A stretch of 50,786 bases of DNA from Nostoc sp. T09. Lineage in GTDB: Bacteria > Cyanobacteriota > Cyanobacteriia > Cyanobacteriales > Nostocaceae. The position numbers and the translations under genes are program-made. Below the pieces are notes generated by a model that had not been told where the DNA came from, searched no databases, and was given only the letters and a program-made list of their open reading frames with translations. The stretch covers positions 1 to 50,786 of the forward strand of contig NZ_MTAV01000081.1 of NCBI RefSeq assembly GCF_002154695.1, written 5' to 3'. Below are positions 27,702 to 37,044 of this stretch, piece after piece; the stretch's first letter is position 1, and each line of letters opens with the position of its first letter.

Positions 27702-29990
27702 TTAAGACATTACCTTCTGTAAAGTGAGCAATAAATCATTGATAGTGTAGGGTTTGGGCAAAAATGTTGTCACACCAGTACTAGCTAAAGCTTCCAGCTT
27801 ATTGCTAGAAATCAAGCCGCTGGTGGCAATAATTTTGACTTTTGGATTGATTTTTTTTAAGGTACGAATCGCAGTTACACCATCCAGGGAAGGAAGCATC
27901 AAATCCATCAGTACAACGCTGACTTGATCCATGTGTTTGGCATAAACTGCGATCGCCTCAATTCCATCACCTGCAACAATGGTTTTGTAGTTATGAGTTT
28001 CTAGGGATGTTTTAGTAATCTCTTGAATAGCAGATTCATCGTCTACAATCAAAATCATTTCCCCGTGTGCACTCAGAACTTTTGATTCATCTATACTGTG
28101 TGTTTCTAACCCATCTACGGCTGGCAAATATACTTGAAAGCGAGTGCCAACATTTATATCGCTATACACGTTCACAAAACCACCGTGGCTTTTAATAATA
28201 CCAATGACAGTAGAAAGTCCTAGCCCTGTACCTTGTCCCACCTCTTTTGTAGTGAAGAATGGCTCGAAAATCCGATCTAAGTTTTCTTGAAGAATTCCCA
28301 CTCCAGTATCGCTAACAGTAATCACTACGTATGGCCCAACTTTGGCTTCCAGATTCATGCGGGCATAGTTCTCATCAATAAATAGATTTTTTGCAGAGAT
28401 AGATAAACTACCGCCATTTGGCATAGCATCACGAGCATTAACGCAGAGATTCATTAACACCTGATGGATTTGGGTACTATCTCCAGAAACTATCCACAAG
28501 TCTTGTGGAATATCAGTAGAGACTTGAATTGATTTGGGCAATGTTTCCTTGAGAACCTTAGAAACTTCCACAATCAGATGTCTGATTTGCAGATTAATGC
28601 GTTTACCTTCCACACCGCGTGCAAATGACAGCACTTGCTTAACTAAATCAGCACCGCGTTTGGCGTTGATTTCCAAAATTTCTAGCAAATGTTGAGTTCG
28701 CTCATCCGCATCGGGAAATTTCAGCGGTAGTAGTTGCGCTCCTGCTAAAATCGGCGTCAGAATATTGTTCAGGTCATGCGCAATACCGCTAGCTAAGGTG
28801 CCAATACTTTCCAAGCGTTGGGCACGAAACAATTGTGCTTCTAGGCGTTTTTTCTCGGTAATATCTGTGTCAACTGTGAGAATTGATTTGGGTTTACCCT
28901 GTTCATCACACACCAAACTCCAACGGCTAGAAACTAAAATTTCTTTACCAGTTTTAGTGACTTTAGTAAACTCACCTTCCCACTTACCTTTACCGATCAC
29001 CGTTAAAAGAGCTGCTGCGACTTCTGGTGGCGGTTCATCATCATACAACAACTCGCTGGCATTTTTACCCTTAGCCTCTGCTACTGTCCAGCCATAAAGG
29101 TTTTCTGCACCTTTGTTCCAGAAGAGAATTTTGTTTTCTAAATCTCGCACAAGAATAGCATCAGTAGCAATGTCTAGTAATGCCGCTTGTTCCCGAATTG
29201 TTTCATCAGCTAACTTGCGTTGTTGGAGGGCGGCTTGCCGTTCGCTAATATCGATGCAAGCACAAGTGATGCCTATAACTTGTTGTGACTCATTGCGCAA
29301 TGGTTCTACAGTTAAGTCGTAATATCGAGTTCCTTGTGCGGTAGTAATAGATACTTCATCTCTAGTACCAACTCCGGTCACAAGCACGCCAAGTTTAAGC
29401 GCAGTCAGATGGTGAGCGCTTTCCAAGGGAATTAATTCTGAGTCGCGTTTACCCAACATTTCTTCAGCTTTAAACCCAAATGCGGCGTTATAAACCCAGG
29501 TATAGCGTAATTCCTGATCTTGGTTGAAGACAAAAATGGGTGAATTTTTTAAGGCAACTCGAAACCGTTCTTCACTTTGCCGCAGTGCATCTTCTATCCG
29601 TTGGCGCTCAATCGCATAACGCATAGAGCGTACTAGCAAGTCGCCTGTTACTTGCCCCTTGACTAAATAATCCTGCGCTCCTTCTTGCATCGCCTTGAGC
29701 GCTAAGGTTTCATCGTTAATCCCAGTGAGCACAATGATTGGAGTTGATTTAGCTTGATTGTGAGCTTTAATAAAGGTTTCCAATCCCTGACTATCTGGCA
29801 GGGAGAGATCTAAAAGCATGACATCAAAGCTTTCGTGAGTGAGATAGCTGAGGGCCTCATCAAGCTGCTCAACAGGTATCAACTCAACCACAGCTGCGGT
29901 GACATCCTTTAAAAACTCCTGTAACAACAGGACATCACCGGGGTTATCTTCAACTAACAAGACTTTAATAATTTCACCTGCCATGTCCAT
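27702..29990 (-). CDS. Hybrid sensor histidine kinase: REC-PAS-PAS-HisKA-HATPase-REC
   Basis: A 762-aa cytoplasmic hybrid kinase. The order is: receiver domain (KVLLVEDNPGD, phospho-acceptor Asp in MLLDLSLPDSQG), two PAS domains (EERFRVALKNSPIFVFNQDQ; LLDIATDAILVRDLENKILF), HisKA (GTLASGIAHDLNNILTP, His in AHDLNN), HATPase (NARDAMPNG, DTGVGI, GTGLGLSTV) and a C-terminal receiver (LMDLMLPSLDG). The ATG at 29990 overlaps the stop of the Rcp1-like gene (TAATG). It is last in a three-gene phosphorelay operon; no DNA-binding domain appears in the operon, so the output is probably protein-level or through another gene. Confidence 0.93.
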   Translation of the reverse strand: MDMAGEIIKVLLVEDNPGDVLLLQEFLKDVTAAVVELIPVEQLDEALSYLTHESFDVMLLDLSLPDSQGLETFIKAHNQAKSTPIIVLTGINDETLALKAMQEGAQDYLVKGQVTGDLLVRSMRYAIERQRIEDALRQSEERFRVALKNSPIFVFNQDQELRYTWVYNAAFGFKAEEMLGKRDSELIPLESAHHLTALKLGVLVTGVGTRDEVSITTAQGTRYYDLTVEPLRNESQQVIGITCACIDISERQAALQQRKLADETIREQAALLDIATDAILVRDLENKILFWNKGAENLYGWTVAEAKGKNASELLYDDEPPPEVAAALLTVIGKGKWEGEFTKVTKTGKEILVSSRWSLVCDEQGKPKSILTVDTDITEKKRLEAQLFRAQRLESIGTLASGIAHDLNNILTPILAGAQLLPLKFPDADERTQHLLEILEINAKRGADLVKQVLSFARGVEGKRINLQIRHLIVEVSKVLKETLPKSIQVSTDIPQDLWIVSGDSTQIHQVLMNLCVNARDAMPNGGSLSISAKNLFIDENYARMNLEAKVGPYVVITVSDTGVGILQENLDRIFEPFFTTKEVGQGTGLGLSTVIGIIKSHGGFVNVYSDINVGTRFQVYLPAVDGLETHSIDESKVLSAHGEMILIVDDESAIQEITKTSLETHNYKTIVAGDGIEAIAVYAKHMDQVSVVLMDLMLPSLDGVTAIRTLKKINPKVKIIATSGLISSNKLEALASTGVTTFLPKPYTINDLLLTLQKVMS

Positions 29991-30436
29991 TACTCCGGTG
30001 GCAGTTTGACGATCGCAAACCAAAAGTTTTCTATAGATCGAATAATTTTAACGAATTGATCGAAGTCAACTGGCTTAGTTATGTAACAGTTGGCAGCCAA
30101 ATTATAGGCTTTAAGAATATCTTCTTCGGCTTGGGAAGTTGTTAGAACAACTACAGGAATTCTTTTAAGATGTTCATCACCTTTGATTTCTGCTAGTACC
30201 TCCCGACCATCTTTTTTCGGTAGGTTTAAATCAAGTAGCACAATATCAGGATGTGGTACTTTAGCATATTTATCTTGTTTTCGTAAGAACGCCATTGCCT
30301 CCACCCCGTCTTCAACGACATTCAGATGAACCGAGATTTTGCTATCTTCCAAAGCGATGCGCGTAAGTAAGGCATCGCCAGGATTGTCTTCTACTAACAA
30401 AACCTCGATAGGCATAACCGCTGATAGATTGTTCAC
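29990..30436 (-). CDS. Rcp1-like single-domain response regulator
   Basis: A 148-aa receiver-only protein: EVLLVEDNPGDALLTRIAL, phospho-acceptor Asp in DIVLLDLNLPKKDGREVL, switch residue in VVVLTTSQAEEDI and CYITKPVDFDQF. It matches the cyanobacterial Rcp1 class that serves phytochrome-like kinases. The start is GTG 30436, which overlaps the TGA of the upstream kinase, or ATG 30415; I prefer the coupled GTG. It should receive phosphate from the photoreceptor kinase encoded upstream and possibly pass it to the downstream hybrid kinase. Confidence 0.92.
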   Translation of the reverse strand: MNNLSAVMPIEVLLVEDNPGDALLTRIALEDSKISVHLNVVEDGVEAMAFLRKQDKYAKVPHPDIVLLDLNLPKKDGREVLAEIKGDEHLKRIPVVVLTTSQAEEDILKAYNLAANCYITKPVDFDQFVKIIRSIENFWFAIVKLPPE

Positions 30437-33375
30437 GATTGCTTACCTGTTTTATCTGGAATCGTAAAGTAGAAAATCGAGCCTTGACCCGGTTTCGAGT
30501 CCATCCAGATTCTACCGCCGTGGCGTTCTATAATCTTCTTACAAATTGCCAAACCAATACCAGTACCTTGATACTTACTTCGGCTATGCAACCGCTGAAA
30601 AATTACAAAAATGCGTTCAGCATACTGGGATTCTAAACCAATTCCATTATCACGTACTGAGAACAACCATTCGTTTTCTAATGGGGTGAGATGGGAATTT
30701 TCTATGTCTAGTGATTCTGTACTGTTCCTTATGGCTGTGATGTGAATTTGGGGTGGCTCCTCTCTGCGGAATTTAATCGCGTTACCAATGAGGTTTTGGA
30801 AGACTTGTGCCAGTTGAGTAGTATCGGCTATTACTTCGGGGAGAGGATCGGCGGTAATCACTGCACGACTTTCTGTGATCGCTATTTGCAGATTGGCGAT
30901 CGCTCTTTCTAAAACCGTATTACAATTTACTGGCATAAAGGGCTGTCCCCGAGTACTGACACGGGAATAGTTCAGTAAATCGTTGATTAAGGTTTGCATC
31001 CGCTGTGCGCCATCGACAGCGTAGCCTATGAACTCATCTGCACGGTTATCTAGCTGATTTTTGTATCTCCGCTCCAGTAACTGTAAATAACTAGTCACCA
31101 TCCGCAATGGCTCTTGCAAGTCATGGGAAGCAATATAAGCAAACTGTTCTAATTCGGCATTGGAACGCGTAAGTTCCTGACTTTGGTGGGTTGCTTGTTC
31201 CAATAGTTGTGCTTGAGATAGGGCGATCCCAATTTGGTTCGCTAGCTGCTGCAATAAATCTAGTTCAAAACTGTTCCATTCACGGGGACTCTGGCATTGA
31301 TGGGCAATCAATAAACCCCAAATCCCGTCCCTGATCAGAATCGGCACTACGAGGTTAGCTTTGATATTATATTGCTGAAGAAATTGACGATGACATTCTT
31401 GAATGTTTGCTTTGGCAACGTCTGTGATTGCACTTACTCTTCCGTGGCGATATCTTTCTAGATACTCTTGCTGAAAGCAGCGATCAAGAATATTTTGTCC
31501 AAGCAATACAGGCCAACCAGGTAACACTGCCTCTTGTACCACTGTTCCTGAGCCATCGGGCCAAAGTCGAAAAATCAAAACTCGGTCGGCATGGAGAACT
31601 TTTTGAATCTCAGTTACTGTAGTTTGGAGAATATCATCTAATTGTAAGGATTCACGAATTTTCAGGGTGATTTCCGAAAACAGTTGTGATCGCAGATTTT
31701 GCCGTTTTAATTCCTCTTCTATCTGCTTGCGATCGTTGATGTCGGTATGAGAACCAACCATCCGCACGACATTACCTGTGCTATCCCAAAGCGCCTGCCC
31801 TCGATCTAAAATCCATTTATAACTGCCATCTTTGCACTGGAGTCGATGCTCAGTTACGTAATAGGGCGTTTTTTTGTCAAAGTGATCTTGAACGGCTTGC
31901 AATACCCAATCCAAATCTTCAGGATGGACTAGTTTTGACCATACATCTATATTATTGACAATTTCGTGGTCTTCATAACCCAGCATTTCTTTCCAACGGC
32001 TGGAAAAGAAGACTTCGCCTGTCTTCAGGTTCCAATCCCAGATGCCATCATTATTACCTTGTAAGGCTAACTGCCAACGTTGTTCACTTTCCTGCAAAGC
32101 TTGCTCTGCTTGCTTGCGCGCAGTGAGATCGAGTGTCACACCAATCATCCGCTTGGGATGACCATCAGCATCATAAATCCCCACACCGCGTGCTAGTATC
32201 CAGTGAATGCTGCCATCTGGCCAAATATTGCGATACTCTGCCTCATAATCGCTGTGGTTTGCTAGAGCTTGTTGTACAGACTCTTGCATGTAGGCACGAT
32301 CGTCAGGATGGATGCATTCGAGTAACTGATCATAGGTAAACTCAGCGTCTTCAGGCAGACCAAAGTTGGCTTTGCACTGCTTAGATGCAGACAACTCTGC
32401 TGTTGCTAAGTTAAACTCCCAAGACCCAAGTTTAGCAGCCTCTAATGCTACCTTCAGTCGGCGATCGCTTTCCCTCAAGGCGGCTTCTACTTTTTTGCGC
32501 TCAGTAATATCTCGCGTAAAACACCGCGTATGGATAAACTTACCGTCTTCCCAAAACACATTCGACTGAATCAAAACATGGCGAATCGATCCATCCTTGC
32601 AACGTAACCTTGCCTCATAATTGTCTAAAGTTTCATTTCTGGTCAACCTTTGCAGAATGTCCTCGATGACATCTTGGTCAACATGAAACTCAGTAATAGA
32701 GTGTCCGATATACTCAGAGCGCGTATAGCCCAAAAGGTCTAGTTCTGCCTGATTTGCCCAAGCAATTATGCCATCTGCCTGTACCCAATGCATCCCTACA
32801 GTAGCATTCTCGACAAAGTCTGTAAGCTCTTGCTGACTGCGCCGCAGTGTTGCTTCTACTCGCTTTTGCTCTTCAGCAATACGGGATACCTCAGCTAAAT
32901 TACGCCTTAGCTCTAGTTGATTGATCGCCTGACGACCGAGTGCTTGAAGTGCTTCTAGTTGTTTATCGCTCAGTTGTCGTGGCACATTATCAATTACGCA
33001 GAGAGTACCAACCATATCCCCCTTGGGAGTAATCAAGGGGACACCTGCATAAAACCGCACAAAGGGATAAGAAGTCACTACTGGATTTGTTGCCAACTGT
33101 TCGTCAGCTAATGCATCCGGCACTACTACAACCTCTTGCCTGTCTTGGCAAAGGTAAGATAAACCAATATTCCGGGGCATTTCCGGTACATCCAAACCCA
33201 ATCTCGCCTTAAACCACTGACGGTTTTCATCAATGAAATTGACCAATACTATCGGAGTGCCACAAATAAATGCAGCTAACTGGGCAATATCATCGTAAGC
33301 TTTTTCCGGTTCAGTATCGAGAATTTGATACTGGCGGAGGGCTTCCAGTCTTGCTACTTCGCTATTAGAAAGCAC
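30433..33375 (-). CDS. Cyanobacteriochrome-type sensor histidine kinase: GAF-PAS-PAS-PAS-GAF(DXCF)-HisKA-HATPase
   Basis: A 980-aa soluble kinase. GAF1 (about 25-165), three PAS/PAC modules (about 180-555), GAF2 (about 575-735), then HisKA with H751 (ASHDLQEP) and HATPase (NAIKFR, DNGIGL, GTGIGLAI). GAF2 has both hallmarks of a bilin-binding cyanobacteriochrome: C661 in ECHRQFLQQYNIKANLVVPI, the canonical C-H site, and a DXCF motif, D631-R-C633-F. Their separation (28) equals that of Cys494/Cys522 in TePixJ. GAF2 therefore probably binds phycoviolobilin/phycocyanobilin and senses blue-type light. GAF1 lacks these residues. The gene is first in an operon with an Rcp1 regulator and a hybrid kinase. 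The ATG at 33375 is preferred. Confidence 0.93.
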   Translation of the reverse strand: MLSNSEVARLEALRQYQILDTEPEKAYDDIAQLAAFICGTPIVLVNFIDENRQWFKARLGLDVPEMPRNIGLSYLCQDRQEVVVVPDALADEQLATNPVVTSYPFVRFYAGVPLITPKGDMVGTLCVIDNVPRQLSDKQLEALQALGRQAINQLELRRNLAEVSRIAEEQKRVEATLRRSQQELTDFVENATVGMHWVQADGIIAWANQAELDLLGYTRSEYIGHSITEFHVDQDVIEDILQRLTRNETLDNYEARLRCKDGSIRHVLIQSNVFWEDGKFIHTRCFTRDITERKKVEAALRESDRRLKVALEAAKLGSWEFNLATAELSASKQCKANFGLPEDAEFTYDQLLECIHPDDRAYMQESVQQALANHSDYEAEYRNIWPDGSIHWILARGVGIYDADGHPKRMIGVTLDLTARKQAEQALQESEQRWQLALQGNNDGIWDWNLKTGEVFFSSRWKEMLGYEDHEIVNNIDVWSKLVHPEDLDWVLQAVQDHFDKKTPYYVTEHRLQCKDGSYKWILDRGQALWDSTGNVVRMVGSHTDINDRKQIEEELKRQNLRSQLFSEITLKIRESLQLDDILQTTVTEIQKVLHADRVLIFRLWPDGSGTVVQEAVLPGWPVLLGQNILDRCFQQEYLERYRHGRVSAITDVAKANIQECHRQFLQQYNIKANLVVPILIRDGIWGLLIAHQCQSPREWNSFELDLLQQLANQIGIALSQAQLLEQATHQSQELTRSNAELEQFAYIASHDLQEPLRMVTSYLQLLERRYKNQLDNRADEFIGYAVDGAQRMQTLINDLLNYSRVSTRGQPFMPVNCNTVLERAIANLQIAITESRAVITADPLPEVIADTTQLAQVFQNLIGNAIKFRREEPPQIHITAIRNSTESLDIENSHLTPLENEWLFSVRDNGIGLESQYAERIFVIFQRLHSRSKYQGTGIGLAICKKIIERHGGRIWMDSKPGQGSIFYFTIPDKTGKQS

Positions 33376-33436
33376 AGGCTTTATAAATGTTTATTAAAAT
33401 ATATAAATTATACAATTTTTGGTTTGTGCAGGGTGT

Positions 33437-33458
33437 GGAACCTCCGTGTAGAGGTTCC
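33437..33458. terminator. Hairpin between hisG and the phosphorelay operon
   Basis: GGAACCTC (33437-33444) pairs perfectly with GAGGTTCC (33451-33458) with a 6-nt loop. It lies about 150 nt beyond the hisG stop (minus strand) and before the kinase start; it may end hisG transcription. No strong T-run. Confidence 0.4.
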
Positions 33459-33606
33459 TCTGGCTTGAAAGAGTGCTGAGTGCTGAGTTAAGAGTAATTA
33501 ATTATCCCCCAAGTTCTCCTTGTCTCCCTTGTTCCTTTTTCATACATGGCGATGAAAAAATTTCATCGAGACTGGCTTGGAAATTCGGCTTTGAGTTACA
33601 AGGTAA

Positions 33607-34251
33607 TTAAACTGTAGACAAGATATGCGATCGCACATCTTCTACCCACTGATGTAAATTACCTGTATTGAGGCGATAACTTAGCGGATGGGCAATCAAT
33701 CTCGCTGTACTTTCATACAATGTTGTAATTTCAATCAAACCGTTTTCTCGCAAAGTTCTCCCTGTAGAAACCAAATCTACAATCGCTTCTGACATTCCGG
33801 TAATCGGCCCTAGTTCCACTGAACCATACAACGGCACGATTTCTACTGGTAAATCCAAATTTTGGAAATATTCACGAGCACAATTGACATATTTGGAAGC
33901 AACTCGACCATGAGCTGGTAAATCTAAAGGTGATTTATAAGCACTTGATGCTTTGACGGCTACAGACATCCGACATTGCCCAAAATGCAAATCTACCAAA
34001 TGTGCAACTTGGGGCTGTTTTTCGCGCAGCACATCGTAACCAATAATACCCAGTTGTGCCTGACCATATTCCACATAAACAGGCACATCCTGTCCCCGCA
34101 CTAACAGTCCTTTCGCTTGTCCGCTAGCGTCAAGAATCTGAAGTTGGCGGTTCCCTGCATCTAAAAAAGCGCTAAAATCCAATCCTACAGATTGCAGTAG
34201 GCGGATACTATTTTTCAGTAGTTCCCCTTTCGGCAAAGCAACAGTCAACAT
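33607..34251 (-). CDS. hisG: ATP phosphoribosyltransferase, short (HisG-S) form
   Basis: First enzyme of histidine biosynthesis (ATP plus PRPP). 214 aa, the length of the short form, which needs a HisZ partner. It begins [20 protein letters not shown]; the phosphate-binding segment is [18 protein letters not shown] (P-loop-like PRPP motif). The ATG at 34251 gives the usual family start; the longer frame at 34275 adds MPRIPRTI, unlikely. It is the last recognisable chromosomal gene before the integrase: the mobile element ends about 140 bp upstream of its start, so element insertion may affect its promoter. Confidence 0.95.
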   Translation of the reverse strand: MLTVALPKGELLKNSIRLLQSVGLDFSAFLDAGNRQLQILDASGQAKGLLVRGQDVPVYVEYGQAQLGIIGYDVLREKQPQVAHLVDLHFGQCRMSVAVKASSAYKSPLDLPAHGRVASKYVNCAREYFQNLDLPVEIVPLYGSVELGPITGMSEAIVDLVSTGRTLRENGLIEITTLYESTARLIAHPLSYRLNTGNLHQWVEDVRSHILSTV

Positions 34252-34392
34252 TATCGTCCTTGGTATCCTTGGCATATCGGCGGTTCATTAATATTGAGAA
34301 TATCTCGATATGCTGACCAGAAGTAAACTGATAGCGCAAAGCCATCCTGAATCGCTTGCCTGTTCAGCTTTTTGGAAGTCATGAAAAATAAT

Positions 34393-34413
34393 TTTGAGTA
34401 GCATTTGAGTAGC
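34393..34413. repeat. Direct repeat pair at the integrase end of the element
   Basis: TTTGAGTAGC occurs at 34393-34402 and again at 34404-34413, exactly 11 bp apart (one helical turn), abutting the integrase stop codon. This position and spacing fit integrase arm-type or excisionase binding sites near an attachment site. No tRNA gene is visible beside it, and the core attachment sequence cannot be defined without the other element end. Confidence 0.5.
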
Positions 34414-35612
34414 TAAAAATCTGGGCATTCAGCATTCACTATCTCTGGGTGACAGTAGTGCTTCAACACTGTCTGTGTGGTGTCGCCTACCCAAAGAGCA
34501 ACCTTGTCAGGACTGATGCCGCTGCTAATGGCCCAGGTTATAAACGTATGTCTACAGCTGTAAGGTGGCAGATATGGGACTATCCCATTGACTGCAAGCT
34601 CTTTTACTACCCCAGGACGCTTATATACTCTTCCTTTTTCTAGAAATCTTTCTTCGCGCCAGAAGTCCAGCATGAGACTGGAGTTGATTCTCTTCCCGGT
34701 TTTGGAGCGAAATACTAAATCATTAGGGTTGAAATGTCCTGGTCTGATAGACAGCAGCAACATTTGCAACCTTGAACCAACTTCACAAGGGAATATTCGT
34801 TTCTTCCCGTTTTTGGTTCCCTTGAGAATTCCAGCTATGTTTCTACTCTTGTTTATCAATATTCGTCGGCAATCATCATTGATATCTCCCCAGGTCAGCG
34901 CAAAAGCTTCTCCTGGTCGGCAACCAGTAAAGAATAGGAATTTAACTAGCGGAGCATAATAACTATGTCTTCGGTGGACTTCAAAGGCTTTAACGATCGC
35001 GTCTCTCTGCTCTAGGGTAAAAGCTCGAAAGCTTTCATCTTGGCTAGATTTTTTAGGTTGTTGAATTTTTAGAGCAGAGAACGGATTGTTCTTAATTAGC
35101 CCTGAATCTACAGCCCAGTTACAACAACGGCTGAAGTAGTTCAATAAAACCCATGTCATGTAATGAGTGTAGTTTGACAGCATCCAATTACGGATTGATG
35201 CAGCTGACTCTAAATCTTTGGTGGGAAGCTTCAGGATGTAGCTGGCTATCACTTTGTACTTGCCGCGAATAGTAGTTTTTTCAAGTTGAGTAGATTGAAA
35301 GTCGGTAAATTTTTGCCATAATACTTCCAAGTCATACCTGGATTGATTTTCAGGCTTTTGATGTACGAGCGCTGCGGGTGCGATCGCACTAGCCCTAAAC
35401 TGGTAACTTTCCAGCGATGGATCAAACCGACCCAGTGTAATGTCGTTGAGAATAGCGTCACGCTTCAGTCGTACAGCTTCGCGGTTCCGTTTCGTGTCTT
35501 GCAGCCCACTGGCAACGTAAAACTGTTTCTCAAAACCTTTTACCCGAAATCTAATTGCCAGGTTCCCTGACCGTTTATCAACGCTGATCCATTTATCGTC
35601 CTGTGCTAACAT
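34413..35612 (-). CDS. Tyrosine site-specific recombinase (element integrase)
   Basis: A 399-aa integrase. N-terminal arm-binding region (about 1-90; KWISVDKRSGNLAIRFRVKG), core-binding helical region (about 90-200), catalytic domain (205-399) with Arg I in FTGCRPGEAF, the H-x-x-R box as Y-S-C-R-H-T (His replaced by Tyr at the first position, a common variant), and the nucleophile Tyr in VLKHYCHPE. It would integrate/excise the element at attL/attR. It reads out toward hisG at the left edge, as in integrated prophages and islands. Next to its stop is the 10-bp direct repeat pair. Confidence 0.93.
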   Translation of the reverse strand: MLAQDDKWISVDKRSGNLAIRFRVKGFEKQFYVASGLQDTKRNREAVRLKRDAILNDITLGRFDPSLESYQFRASAIAPAALVHQKPENQSRYDLEVLWQKFTDFQSTQLEKTTIRGKYKVIASYILKLPTKDLESAASIRNWMLSNYTHYMTWVLLNYFSRCCNWAVDSGLIKNNPFSALKIQQPKKSSQDESFRAFTLEQRDAIVKAFEVHRRHSYYAPLVKFLFFTGCRPGEAFALTWGDINDDCRRILINKSRNIAGILKGTKNGKKRIFPCEVGSRLQMLLLSIRPGHFNPNDLVFRSKTGKRINSSLMLDFWREERFLEKGRVYKRPGVVKELAVNGIVPYLPPYSCRHTFITWAISSGISPDKVALWVGDTTQTVLKHYCHPEIVNAECPDF

Positions 35613-35753
35613 TGCCTAAAACTGTTAGAGGTTTGCCGCTTGCGGTAAGTTCCCAAGAATTTTGCACCCTTTTTACACTCATTGGAATAAAGCGATCGCT
35701 CGTTCAAATTGCGATCACTTTCTGTTAGTCAAAATTCAATCTCAGTCATTGTT

Positions 35754-35963
35754 CTAAATCTTATCTCCAAACGGATTCGTGTATGGATTCTTTCTTGTGT
35801 AACCATAAGGGAATTTACGGTACAAAGAATTGCCCCATCTCCACCTGAAACACCTTAAAAAAACAGATTTACCTTTACCTGATGGTCTTAAAACAGCGTG
35901 AAAAGTTTCATTTTTATTAAACTCTGGGTATTGCGGACAATCGTATTTAAATATTGTGATCAT
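35754..35963 (-). CDS. Small element protein, 69 aa
   Basis: The frame begins with ATG directly after the stop of the preceding gene (TGA-ATG), so translational coupling is plausible. The product is basic and aromatic (FLRCFRWRWGNSLYRKFPYGYTRKN). I recognise no domain; it could be a small DNA-associated protein of the integrase-proximal module. Confidence rests on arrangement only. Confidence 0.4.
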   Translation of the reverse strand: MITIFKYDCPQYPEFNKNETFHAVLRPSGKGKSVFLRCFRWRWGNSLYRKFPYGYTRKNPYTNPFGDKI

Positions 35964-36290
35964 TCACGCTAAGACCTTATACAACACTCTATCCTCATCG
36001 AACTCTGCTATCAATTCGTTGATAGCTTTCAATCGCTCATTACTCGTTTTCAAGCACTCTTCACACTCGCATCTATTAAAATCACCAATCAATAAATCAA
36101 AATAGTTGTAGTAGCCATGCAAACTATCGATTTTGATTAACATCATTTCAGGCGAGAATAAGAGGGCTTTATTTAAATATTGAATACGTGGATCTTTAAA
36201 ATTCCAGATGATTTTTCTGGGTGGGCTGTATTCAGCTTGTATGCCAAAAGTAAGTTCAAGAAATTCACTCATAAGTAACATGACGTTCAT
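35964..36290 (-). CDS. Small element protein, 108 aa
   Basis: A soluble 108-aa protein with mixed secondary structure (MSEFLELTFGIQAEYSPPRK) and a Cys pair CECEEC (DFNRCECEECLKT), which could bind metal. Starts at 36290, or at 36272 (MSEFLELTF), are possible. It is followed at once by the 69-aa frame. No family recognised. Confidence 0.5.
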   Translation of the reverse strand: MNVMLLMSEFLELTFGIQAEYSPPRKIIWNFKDPRIQYLNKALLFSPEMMLIKIDSLHGYYNYFDLLIGDFNRCECEECLKTSNERLKAINELIAEFDEDRVLYKVLA

Positions 36291-36335
36291 AGTTTTTATT
36301 TTTGAGATCGCCCACAATAGAGCGATCGGTCTTTG

Positions 36336-36740
36336 TTATTCTTCGGCATCTACAACTTCAAGTTCTCCATCGGGGTATCGCTCGATGTAGACCCAAATAT
36401 CATGCTCTGTTGCTTCCAATTCGTCGTCGTCCTCTTCCTCGTCGTCATCGGCTGAACCGGAAGCGACAATCATTGAAGCAGTCACCAAAACGGTGTATTC
36501 CCCTTTGTCGTCGTTGCGCTCCTCCAATTCGCTGGAGATAATTTTCAGTTCTGTTACCTCGCTCCAGGAGTAATCATCACAATCACCTGGCGGCGCTTCA
36601 CCTGATACAGCGTGTGCAGTTGTATCATCAAGCTCATCTGTCCATTTTTCCCAGACGTAGGCACGATTACCCACGGGTGCGTATTGCTCTTTGATGTATT
36701 CCTCTGCTAACTGACAAAGTTTTTGGGCTGACTCTTGCAT
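36336..36740 (-). CDS. Very acidic element protein, 134 aa
   Basis: The N-terminal half is a folded-looking helical/strand region (MQESAQKLCQLAEEYIKEQY); the C-terminal half is strongly acidic, with the run DDDEEEDDDELEATEHD near residue 105. Acidic small proteins of mobile elements can mimic DNA and block restriction, but nothing here proves it. The gene is separate from the ATPase operon by a 290-nt repeat-rich spacer and may be expressed from its own promoter. Confidence 0.6.
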   Translation of the reverse strand: MQESAQKLCQLAEEYIKEQYAPVGNRAYVWEKWTDELDDTTAHAVSGEAPPGDCDDYSWSEVTELKIISSELEERNDDKGEYTVLVTASMIVASGSADDDEEEDDDELEATEHDIWVYIERYPDGELEVVDAEE

Positions 36741-36833
36741 AATCTTGTGGTTGGTCTAAAATATCGCTCGTAAAACTTTCACGACTCGATCGCACTTGGG
36801 CGAGTCAAGTCCGTAGGCGCAGCCCGCAGCCGC

Positions 36834-37044
36834 CTTGTCTAGAATTGTCTAAACCCAGTCTGGGAGCCAATTTTACCCGTCTAGAGCCGTTTTGGCGGCG
36901 AATTTTGCGTACTGGGTTTGTTGTGTCGTTGTAATGGCATGATAGTTACATTTACTTCCATCAATTACTTATGTAATGAAGTCCAGTAAACACCCGTGTT
37001 TGTAGTCCATCGGGTGTTTTTTATCTTGTCTAGAGCTTGTCTAG
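36834..37044. repeat. Repeat-rich non-coding region with paired TTGTCTA sites and hairpin
   Basis: TTGTCTA occurs at 36835-36841 and 36845-36851 (10 bp apart) and again at 37026-37032 and 37037-37043 (11 bp apart); GTCTAGA at 36879. Inverted AAACCCAGT (36851-36859) and ACTGGGTTT (36911-36919) lie between. A hairpin AAACACCCG (36988-36996) / CGGGTGTTT (37011-37019) followed by TTT reads as a plus-strand terminator, where no plus gene is known. The layout resembles a regulatory or origin/attachment locus. The second TTGTCTA pair overlaps the ATPase stop. Confidence 0.55.

Noticed and set aside
34276-34412. A tRNA gene or tRNA 3' end as the integration site
   Set aside because: No T-loop sequence (GGTTCGAATCC or its complement) or cloverleaf arms are visible between hisG and the integrase.
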